64,000 nt of DNA, taken from the NCBI GenBank assembly GCA_000727475.1, contig KL647309.1, positions 351,165 through 415,164 on the forward strand. Reading direction: 5' to 3'. Below, piece by piece: positions 40,001 to 52,000 of this stretch. Position 1 is the first letter of the stretch. Every line of letters starts with the position of its first letter. The notes under the pieces were generated by a model. That model did no database searches and was not told the origin of the DNA. It saw nothing but the letters and a program-made list of their open reading frames with translations. The position numbers were made by a program, and so were the translations under genes. The stretch comes from Sarcocystis neurona (taxonomy: Eukaryota; Apicomplexa; Conoidasida; Eucoccidiorida; Sarcocystidae).

Positions 40001-43000
40001 GAAGACACGTACAAGGAAGAGAATTCTGCTGCTGTGTGGAGACACCCAGCGTATGCGTGTCTATAGAAGGCGCATGCAAGTGCTGCAGACACGTGCGGAG
40101 AAATCGAAAAGTGCAAAGACAGCAGCAAATTCATCTGCAGACGACAGCACTTGCCGCACAACTGCATGCGCTGCACCTTCTTCGTGGAATTTCTTCCCTC
40201 CCTCTCTCTTCCTCTAGAGCACTTGCATGCAGTGAAGTTGCAGACGCCGCACATGCATGCGCACTTGGGGCGACCGCTAACCAGCGCAGCCGCAAGCCGC
40301 ATACACATACGTATATACACACATACGTATATACATATGTATGGATGAATCGAAGCAGACAAACACGGGAGACAGGAACACAAAGGAAGAGAGAGAGGGG
40401 GAGAGACGGGGAGACAAACGGAGACACGGAGACGTGTGCAGCTGTCTCGCAGAAGCGCCTGTTCCTCTCTGTGTGTCAATCGCATGCATGGGTGTAGATG
40501 AAGTCTACGCTAATATAAACCCATGGAGGAAGAAGAAAAACTCTAGCGCACACATATACGTGTACATAAATATATGAATATATACATATATATACATGTG
40601 TATATACATATACACATTTATATACGTACACATGTGTATATGGTTGAACTCCACTTCTTTGTATATAAAGAGAGACAGAGACAGAGAGAGAACGTCTGCG
40701 TACACATACATACATACACATATATACATATATATATGCATATTTATATGCATACACATATATAGGTAGTTGCAGTCCAATTCTTTGTATCCGTAGAGAG
40801 AGAAAGCGTTTGCGTACGTATATACACATATATTCACATATATGCATACGTAGACACATACATGCGTACATACATGGGCATATATGTAGTTCACCCGTTT
40901 GCATACGACAGAAGGAAGATGTGTCTGTAGCTTTGGAGGAGACAAGTTGCAGAGAACGAGGAGAATAAAAAAGAGACAAGACAGGAAGTTCGGTTCACCG
41001 AGGAAAATAGGAATGCCTCCTTTGAGTTCGATCGTCGAATTGAGTTTCTGAACAATCCACAAAAACATCTTCTCGTAGAGCGCCTTGGCAAGAGAAGAGC
41101 GCAGCATTTCTGAGTTCTCCACGTCCCACCGTCCTTCGATTTTATTCGACCCTGCAGCCATTGCATGCGCGCGCTCACACACACGTCCAAGCCCGCATGC
41201 ACCTGGGCAAACGCATGCACCCACTTACGCACACGCACATATATAAAGAGAGACTCGTGCGGCAGCGTCGCATGCAGCCACTCCCACACACACGTCAAGA
41301 GAGAGATATGCATTCGCCAGTCAGCGAGAGGTGCATGCACTCCTACACGCACGTATATTCAGCTGCATGCAGCCACATCCATGTATGCAGTCCCCCACAG
41401 ATATAGAGACACCCACACGTGCGCGCGTGCAGCGACAGGCATGCACTATGCTGCGCATATATGTATATTCAGACGCATGCAACCAGACGCATGCGCCACA
41501 TATATGAACGTGCATGTGCATGCACTCACACACGTGGGTGGTGGCGACCCCACATACACATATGTTTATCCAGATGCATGCATCGAGACGCATGCTCCAC
41601 ACAGGTGTATGTACGTGCATGCACCCACATATGTGTGTGTGGCGACTCCATAAATAGACATATACATACGGAAATGCGAATTCAAATGCATGCAGCCAAG
41701 TGCATGCGCCACACACATGAACATGCACGTGCATGCAGCCACACACTTGTGTGTACTACTCCACACATATATCCAGATGCACGCAGTCAGATGCATGCAC
41801 TTTAATTTGGGGCTGCGGAGAAGGGGAATGCGTGTCTGCGGCCCTGCAGACTCCTTGTCGCGGCCTGCTGCCTGCATGCGGGTGCGTAGGAAGTCCGCTC
41901 TTTTTCTCCTAAGGCCCCCAAAGAAACTTCATCTACAAACATACATACCGACACCCACGTACACATGTGTTCCAGCTACAAACGTACATACTTACCCACA
42001 CATATATATATGTGCGAGAAGATGCGCGTAAATTTCTGTGGATCTATATATGTGTACGTATGTGTGTGTTCTCTCGCTTTTGAAGGCAAGAACAGCAGGA
42101 AGAGTCTCGGGAGCCGTCTGTCTGTACACTTGCATGGGAACTATGTATTCAAGTGCAGCGTAGCGACCTGCATGCATCAGCACACGTGCCACCTTCCCGT
42201 TCTCTCTACCTGCCTGGCACGCTGTAAAACGGCTGCGTCCCAAGAAGAAGGGGCAGGTACGTGCAAAAGCAGAGCGAAAGAGAGAGAAGAAGAAGGGACC
42301 CAGAAGAAGGACAGAATGAGAGCAGAAGGCAAGAGAAATAGAAGAGAAAATCAGAAGAAAAGGACAGTTGCTTCCGCCTATGTGAGTAGCAGGAGTGGCA
42401 CTTCGGATAGTAGTGGTAGGAGTTCTGCATGCAAAAAAGCAGGAGCAGCTGCAATACCCACAAATAGATCGACACGTCTGTACGTATCTAAACAGGCGGG
42501 TGCACACAAAGGAGAGAGAGAAACTAAAAGACGTCAAACGACGCTTGCTTTCATCTACGTGGCAGTGCGTAGTAGCAGCCGGAACAGGAACAGTAGCAGC
42601 AGTTGGGGGAGTGGTCATAGTAATACCGGGGATAACTACAACACACATATATGTGAACAGGTGCAGGTGCACGAGCCGGTCAAAAGAAAACGACCTCTTC
42701 ATTCGTCTCTGTGTGCGTGGTCGCGTAATAGTAGCAGCAGCTAGATAGTAGTACTAGTAGTAGTAATACTGGAGGGAGCTCCTGTACAGACACATCTATA
42801 GAGGCAGGTGGGTGCATGTGTAGACGTTTCTCGTGGAGGGGGAGGAGATCGTGGAGAAATATATTTGGGTCACAAATACAGCCACAAAGAACGAGAAAAG
42901 ACGACACACCAACATCATGCATGCACGCATGCGTGAATATATATGTGTGTATGTATGACGTATACGCATGCAGCTGTACATGTGGAAGAGGTAGGTGTGT

Positions 43001-46000
43001 GACACATATATACATACATGTGTACAGCTGTAGAGACGGTGTCGTGTGTGGTAGGTGCTGGTGGGGGAAGGGAGGAGATGAATAAATTAGAAAGGGAGGA
43101 GACATTTGACTGCGTATGTTGACAGCAGGCGTAACCCAACAAATACTTCTCCATAGACGTCCCTTGTAGGTAGCCATCTATCTATCTATCTGTCTATGCA
43201 TATATATGTATATGTATGTATATTGACGTGTTCATATATGTGTGGACAGAACAGGTGGACGTTACATATATATTCATATAGTTGTGTGGGAACGAATGTT
43301 GGAAGTGAAGGACTCACACACAGAGAGATGCACATTCATAGAAAACAGCAAAAAGGGACATACGTGGATTCCTATACGTCTGCGAAGAGCAGTAGGAGGT
43401 GCTCTATCCCTCTCCTATATATATACATATATATGTATATATACAATGATATATATATATCTTAAGACAGCAGGTAGATGTCATAGCTGCGAAGAAAAGT
43501 TAAAAGTGTCAAATACATACGTGCATATAAACGTCTGCAAAGAGAAGCTGAAAGTGCTATACATATACTTCAAAGAAAAGTCTGACCTGACACAATTTAT
43601 ATACACATGCACAGCTGTCCGCGAAGAGACGTTGGAAGTGCTCTCTATCTTTCTCTCTCTCTATATATATATACACACATACATACACGCATATACACAT
43701 ATATATATATATGACGTCCAAGTGTTCTGTAAGACATGAAGAGAGCCGTTGGACGTGACACCTACATATAGAGAGAGAGAGGCTTGCACGTAGGAAGCGG
43801 AAATAATACATGTATGTATATCTGTACAGACAGACATATATAAATATATAGAAAGAGATACGGGCATATATATGCATGTGACAACTTCGGCAGAAAGGAT
43901 AAAATTGGAGCACGGATGTGGAGGCAAATGTGGGAATTGGTCGAGGAGGCTGTCAGAGGAGAGAGAAGCAAAAGCCGAAAGCCAGAGACACATGTGTGGG
44001 GTCGCTTTGCTGCTGAAGACCGAGTTGCTGCTGCTGCTGGTCGCAGGCGAAGCCAACAAACCTGCGTAGGTGGTCTTGACTGTTAGTTCATGAAGAATTT
44101 TGGGGAAGTCGAGGAAGAGAAGCGAACACGCAGACCGGAGCGTCTCTTCTGCCCGGCCCGCGTACGAAGCCGCCCTTTCGACCCCCGCCTCTTTTTTGGC
44201 TGCGCGCAAACAACACGTACCACCACCCCACACACGCGCCACCCCTCGTCGCCCCTGCATGCAAAAACTGCATGCAAAAACTGCATGCAAAAACTGCATG
44301 CAAAGAGAAGAGAGAAGCGAAAGGAAGGTGGAAACGGTGGAGGAGGAGGAGGAGGAGACGAGCGTCTCCCTTCCTTCCGCACGTGTCCTGCCTTCAACAA
44401 ATGGGGAGACGCCGCATCTTCGCGCAGGGAGCTCCACGCGCCACCCCCCACTCGGCGAGGAGGACATTTCTTCGGGGACCCAAGATGTGGAAGTGACACA
44501 TATATATGTATGGAAAGTGAGAGAATTGGGAGTGGCCTCCATATAGAGAGAGAGAGACAGAAGTGTGCACACTTCTCCCCTCCATACATCCCTCTCACCA
44601 CGTCCAGCAACCGATACACACATATCTGGCTCGTCCACTTTCTCTCGAAATGCATACGTATGTGTAGGCCACTTTCAGTTCTACTCTGGACATATATATA
44701 CATAAACGCCAGTTCGTACTCTTCTCTGTACACATATACACGTATGTGTCACTTCCAATTCTTCTCTCTACACACGTGGAAGGCAATTCTATTCTTCTCC
44801 GTAAATATATATGTGTCACTTCCAATTCATCTCTCTCTCTTTATATATATATGTGGGCCACTTCCAATTCTGTTGCTCTCTCTCTCTCCAAATATATATA
44901 TGTCACTACCAACTGTTCCCTCTTTCTCTCCATCCGTATATATATACACATGTATACATATATATGTCACTTTCAATTCTTCTCTATCTATCTCTTTATA
45001 CATATATAGGCCAGTTCCAATTCTCTCTGTTTATACACATATATACACGTGAGCCACTTCCAGTTCTTCTCTGTATATATGTATATATGTATATCACGTC
45101 CAGTTCTTCTACGTTTAGATATATGCGACTTCTAGTTTTCCTCTGAATATATATATACGTGCCACGCTCGACTTTTGTCTGTATATATAAATATATGTCT
45201 ATGTGTCACTTCCAGTTCTTCTCTCTCTCCCGCTCTCTCTGCATATATATACGTCAATCAACTCTTCTCTGTGAACGTGTACTGATAAACACATATGTAC
45301 ATGTATATTCCCCTTCTCTGAAGAAGTGCACCTTTATCCACATAACCGTGTATATCACTTCCTTCAATTCTCTGCGTATATATATATTATATATATATGA
45401 TATATATCACTCTTCAGAGTGTTTCCTGTGTGTTTTACAGACATAATATATGGTCCTTCTTCAACTGTTTCTCATGCGGTAAACAAAACTCTCATATCTA
45501 CTCTCTTTATATTAGACGTATGGAATCCACCTATTCTTCGTGGATATGTGTGGATACATATATATATATATATTTGCCTTCGCAGACCTTGGTCTACGTC
45601 TCTCTCTTTCTCTCTTTTGAAGTGGGCAGCACCGAAGAAACGCATGCAAATATTTACACGTCTGGGGAGAGGGCGGCAGCAGGTTGAGAGAAACAAGTGC
45701 CCAAGCGTACGCTCGCAGATATACACAGGGAGGCACCAGACGTATGCGCATGAGTGATGCAGGCACAAGACAGGGCCAGAGCAAAGCAGGAGGGAAAGGA
45801 ATTCTTCAAAGAAAGCCGTCGCGAGGGCCTCACACATACGTGGGCAAACACGAAAACACGGCAGCCTTGCCACAGAGTCCCGCTTGCTGCCGTCCCTGCA
45901 GCTCTCTCTCTATATATATATGTGTGTGTCTACATATCTGCCTCTTCCCGCTTTCTCTTCTGCAGAAGTGGCCAGAGCAGTTAGCAACTGTCCTTGCTGG

Positions 46001-49000
46001 GAGTGTCCCACGTCGAGCTACGCAGGAGAAGAAGAAATGAGAGTCTCGCTTGACCCTCTGCTGTTCCAGAAGTACAAACGAACTCCTGCCCTCAGCTAAC
46101 ACATGCGCATGTGCAGCCGTAGAGGCGTGCAGAACACTTTCTTGCGAAACGCAGATGAGCCCGCTTATATCTCTTTCTCTCGGTGTCTGCTTGTTGCTGC
46201 TGGGTCCCCTGCTGCTGCTGCTGTTGCTGCGTCCCCTGTTGCTGCTGCTGTTGCTGCGTCCCCTGCTGCTGATGCTGTTGCTGCGTCCCCTGCTACTGAT
46301 GCTGTTGCTGCGTCCCCTGCTACTGATGCTGTTGCTGCGTCCCCTGCTGCTGTTGTTGCTGCTGGGTCCCCTGCTGCTGCTGCTGTTGCTGCGTCCCCTG
46401 CTGCTGTTGTTGCTGCTGGGTCCCCTGCTGCTGCTGCTGTTGCTGCGTCCCCTGCTGCTGTTGTTGCTGCTGGGTCCCCTGCTGCTGCTGCTGTTGCTGT
46501 CGTCCCCTGCTGCTAACGTTGCTGCGTACCCGGCTGCTAAAGTTGCTGCGTCCCCTCCTGCTTGTTTAGCTGCGTCCCCTCCTGCTGCTGCTGCTGTTTC
46601 TTATCTCCCACAGCTTGCTGCCATTCCTGCTGCTGTTCCCTGCGACAAACTGCTCTGCTGCTGTTGCTTCCTGCTGCTACTTCCGCAGCTGTCGAGGCTG
46701 CTGCGCTCCTTCTGAGGCTGCTGCGACTGCTGCTGGTGCCACTGCCGTTGTTGCTGCTCTTGCTGCGGGTAATCCTGCTGCTACGGTGTCGCTGCCACTG
46801 CTGCTGAAGCGACTGTTGCACCTGCTGCTCCATCTTCGGCTGCTGCCGCCGCTGCTGTCTTTGCTGCTGCCGCAGCTCCTGCTGTCGCACTCTGAGCTCC
46901 TGCTGACAATTTTGCTGCTGATGTTGCTGCTGTCTTTTCTGCTGCTGTCACTTCTCCTGCTTCCTTTGCCTCTGCTGCTGGTGTCTTTTCTACTGCTGCT
47001 TTGATGCTGCAGCAGTTTCTTCAGCTACTTCCTTTGCTGATGCTGCTGCTGCTGCCGTTTTTTCTGCTGCTTCTATCACTGCCGCTGCTGTTGCTGCTGT
47101 TGCCCCGTGTTCTCCCGCAACGTGCCTGTAGGCTTGGCATTTCCCAGTAGGAGTATGCCGGAGACTAAGGACCAGATGGTGCACGTTTCTGCTTCCGATA
47201 AATCCATAGATTCGAAGGACTTGACGACTTGCTCGAATTCTTCTTCGTCGTCTATGCCTGCCACGAAAACGGGGAGACAAACACACGGAGTACAGAGAGA
47301 CAGAGCGAAGGCAGTAAACAGGGCGGAAGGACAAGAACGACGAAGAGGGAGACCAGAGAAAGCAGCTAAACCAACGAGACAGCAGAAACAGCAAGAGAAG
47401 ACGGAGAACAGGCAAAGGGCGAAGAAAGCAGAGAAAGACTACTCCAGAAAACAAGAAAAAGGAAGAAAAGGCAGACACAAAAAGGCAAGAAGAACCGAAA
47501 AGGAGAACAGAGAAAGGCGTGCAACGGGGCGAAGAAGAGTCACCACCGAAGAAGAACAGCAGAAGAGAAGGCGAATAACAGACAGAGAAGCGCAGAAGAC
47601 GACAGCAACCGAAGGAAGAAGAAGACGACCAGATAGAAGAAAGTATGCGGCAATTTTGAATAGAGGGAAGGGACAGCACTGCCGAGGAATTTGCAGACCC
47701 AAGTCGAACCCCCGAAGAAGAAGAGCACGCGGACGAAGAGAGACGCGGCGAACGCAGAAGGCGGCGGAGGTGGGGAGACGAAGCGAAGAAGAGCAGCACG
47801 AGGAGCCGGAATAAGAGATACGACAAAAAGAGTGGAGGCCTACAGAGAAGCAGCAGAAAGTCGAAGAGGAAAAAAAGTCGGAAAATGGAAGAGGAGGGGA
47901 CGACTACAGAGAGGACGGAGACGGCAGCAAAGGGAGAACAAAACCCCCCCGGGTGTCTTCTACTGCAGTGGCCGCATGCAGGCATCGGGAGGAGTACGGA
48001 GGCCACAAGGCGACGAGGAAGACCAGCAGCAGCAGCCTGCCCGAGCCGCCACGTATGTTTTTGGAGTGGTAGCAGTAGACTGCCTGGTCGGTCTCTATCA
48101 CGTACACGGTCGGAACCTCCTTTTTTCCTCCTAAACTGCTTCAGCAAAACGAAGAAGTGACGCATACATCAACAAGGCAAGCGAGAAAAAGGCGCACTTC
48201 TCTCTTTGCCCCTACCACGACCTGCGTGTTGAACATCCGCGACCAGTGGAAGATGATCAACACCTATCGGCCATCCAAATATATACATATATATGCACCT
48301 AGGAGATATACACATTCATATATAAATGTAGAGATATATCTGTGATGCATGCAGATATATACTTGTGTAACAAGTAGACATACATATATATACATATACA
48401 TCCATATATATATAGAGAGACCGATAAATAGGAATACACATATATATATATATATATGTACATATGAATGTATGAATATCCATATATACATCCATATATA
48501 GAGAGAGAGAGACCGATATATAGGAATACACCAATATATATATATATATATATGTATGTATGAATGTATAAATATCCATATATACATCCACATATATGTA
48601 TATATATATGTAGGCGCATTTATGTACGGCATGTATGTATATGGAAGTCTGCTTGGATTTGTTTGACGGAAAAAAGAGATTGCTCTGTTGATAAGAAGAG
48701 TAGGACAGTTCCTCTTCTACTTTCGGTGTACTGCCACGATACAGAACAGGAAGACTGCATGCAGGACGTTTTTCACAGAAAGGGATGGAGCAGAAGAAGG
48801 GAATTCCTCCAGCACCACACGAGAAAACAAATGCAGGAGAAACATACGTGTCCCCCCCTCTCTCTTCTCAAAAAAAAAGCGGCGACGGTCTACAACGAGT
48901 CAAAGAAGTCAACACGTATCTGTCCACCTACACAAAACCTACTTACTCATATGTACATATACAAACGTAGCTTTCCATTACTTCTAGTATCTATCTATAC

Positions 49001-52000
49001 GTGATCGTACGAACACAGAGATCGATTGGTCTTCTTCCTATCTATCCCTACCTACCTGTCTACATATCCATATATATACACATGTATGTTTGTACTACTT
49101 CCCGCAAATCTATACGTGTATGTTTGCCGGAGCACATATATATACATATATGCATTTGTTTGTAGAGAGCGAGCATATAACGGTATGTACATATATATGC
49201 AGACGCACATATCTATCAATTATTTCCTATCTATCTACCTACCTATATATATGTATATAGGTGTATGTTTTTGTTTCCAGGCTACTACATATAGGCATAT
49301 ATATCAACCTGGTTGTCGGCGCTAAGACACACACATGTGTGCGTCTATAATGTATACGTTTTCTGTCTTCCGCATCTAGGAATACCTGTGTCTGTCCTCG
49401 GGACGCCTGCCCTCGTATATATGTATATATATATGTGTGTATATGGGTGTAGTGATTGTAGAAGTGTGGAGATTCTGCAGGTGGGGGCGACTGCTGCTGG
49501 TGCGGCCGTGGACCTTGCACAGAGACGTTTGGGCGAATGTCTGTGAGTTGAAGCATACCCTCCTCCAGAGAAAGAAAGGAAGAAAAGAGACACAAACAAG
49601 GAAGAAGTCTTTCTGACGAGGGAAGGCGCCAGACATCGCGTTTCTCTGCCCCCCGCCAGTGCCGCGGCGCGTGTGTCTGCGAAGGGCTTCCAGGACGGTA
49701 TTCAGAAAGAGAGAAAGACAGAAAGAAAGGGAAGGGAAAACGGGGAGACACTGTGAAGAAAGAGCGACAGGGAAAGCGGAAAAGGAAGACGAGGAGAGAC
49801 TGTTGAGAAAACAGCGGCTGCTGCTGGGCAGCGAAAAGGGTGGGGCCGTGGCAAGAAAGGAGGCTGCCTTTGGGGGGAGACGAGACGCCGCTGCTACTAC
49901 GTCTACGTCCCCGGGGTATACTGCTGCTGTCATCGGGGTGAGGAAATATTCGTTTCGTTTCTTCTTCTTCTTCCTGAATTTCTTTTGCAGATTCTACACC
50001 ACCTGTCAACTCTTCCTGTCCTGTTGCTGTCTCGTTTCTAGACAAGACGCCACGTCCGCGGAAGGAGACACACACACACGCACGGAGACAACTTTGAGGA
50101 GGAGGACCGGCTTCCTCATATCGAAGCACACACCGAACACTTCTTGTAGAAAGTGGAAATCTGTGTCCCTGTGTACGGACGTATACGCTTCCATGCATGA
50201 ACAATGTTGGGCGCCTGAACATACGCATATATACCTACACACACATGTATGTGACCTGCCGTCCGTATCTCTCTCCCTGCTGCTCCCCCCTCTTTTTCTC
50301 TCTATTTTCTCTAACGCGGTGTATGCGTATGCCTCGGTACGCTGCCTGCTCGGATGGCAGAGGAGTTCCTCTGCTGCAGCTCTTCGACTGCACCGCAGAA
50401 AGAGAACAAGTAGCCGAAGCAGCCCACACGGCGACCAACAGTGAAGCTTTCCTGTTTAACCGCTCTTTTTCGCGTTCTCTTCGTGAAGGGAAAGTCCTCA
50501 TCTTCCTCTAACCAGTGGCTTTCTTCTTCTTTTCCTTCTTCTTCTTCTTCTTCGTCTGCTCCGCTTCTTTTTATCTCTTCATCTTCACAGCAGGAGAGAC
50601 GCTTTCTCTTTGTCCCGCCCCTCCTGGTCTTCAGCCGCGTATTCTTTTTCTATCTGGTCCCCCTCTCATTTTTCCTCGTCCTCTTCTTTCTCCGCCTGCT
50701 CTTCTCCTTCTCCTCTTCTTGCCTTGTCGCTTCTCTCCCTTTCTCTCGGGCTCTCTCGTCACATTTCCGTCTTTCTGCTTCTCTTTCTCTCTCCCTCTAT
50801 CTCTCCGTCTCTCTCTGTCCCCCTGTCTCCGTCTCCCTGTCCCCGTCTCCCTGTCTCCCTGTCTCCGTCTCCTTTCCTTTCCCACTCTCGGCCTCTTCAT
50901 CTCTCTCGCGTTCCCCTCTTCCCTTCCCGCTGTCTCGCTGTTTCTCTCTCTGCTGCTGCTGCTGTTCGTGTTGCTGCGGTTTGTTGTTCGGCGGCTTCGC
51001 CCCTGCTGCTGCTGCTGGCGCCTCTGTGGTACACACCTGGCAGCAGTACCGTAACACCTGCTTCCGCTCTTTTCTTCCTGTCTGTGTCTCTGTCTCTGTG
51101 TCCCTGTCTCCGTCTCCGTCTCCCTTTCTCTCTCTGATTCTCTCTTCCGTGTCTCCTTCGGTCTCCCTTCGTCTCTCTGCCTATTTCTCTCTCTTTGCTG
51201 CCTTCGATGGTCCTCTCTGTCTCATCTTCTCTCTGTTCCTCCTTTTCCGTGTCTCCTTCTATCCCTCCTTTCTCTGCCCCACTTTTGTTTTCTCTTTTTC
51301 TCCCTTCCCTCCCTTCCCCCCCCCCCCTCCGGTGCTGTTTGTTATCTCTCCGCGCCTCGCCGGCTTTCTTTTTCTCTCCCCTCTCTCTGTACTCACCTGG
51401 GGCGTCGTAGCATTGTGGGTTGAGGAACGCATATTCTTCGATGGGGAGAAGCATGTATCTCTGTCGCATGAAAGGCGGGGCGCCTTTCAGTAGTTGGTAG
51501 AAAATGTGGTAGGACCGCTCTTTCTCTGCTTGTTGGACGATTCGGCTTTTTTCAAGGAGGAAGACCTCGACAGCGCCGTGGAGAATACCGCCCTCCCGAG
51601 CGACGTCGAGCTGCATGAATCTCCCGAACCGGCTGCTGTTGTTGTTTCTCACTGTCTTGGCGTTGCCGAACGCTTCCAGGACAGGATTCGCCGCCATCAG
51701 GGCGCTCTGAATCTTCATCTCCAGACTTCCGCTGCGACTGCTGGCCACGTATTTCATCAAAAGCTTGGTCGTCTCTGTCTTCCCCGCCCCAGACTCTCCC
51801 GAGACGATGATGGTCTGCGACTTGTGCAGCGCGTGCAGATCCGTCAACGCCCTGCGGCTTGTGTAGAAGGCGTGCGGCGGCAGCTTCTCCACGTCGACCG
51901 CGTCCCGGTACTCGGCCAGCCGTTCGGCGCTGCCGCAGCCCACGTCCTCGAACGGATTGACTGCGACAATTAGTGGCTCTGCCGTGCTGTAGATAACCCC

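Noticed and set aside
47076..47125. Read-through of myosin exon 3 into a Gln run as the true coding sequence
   Set aside because: It ends in a stop after QQQQQQRQ, while the GC donor restores the family length exactly; it could still be a minor product.
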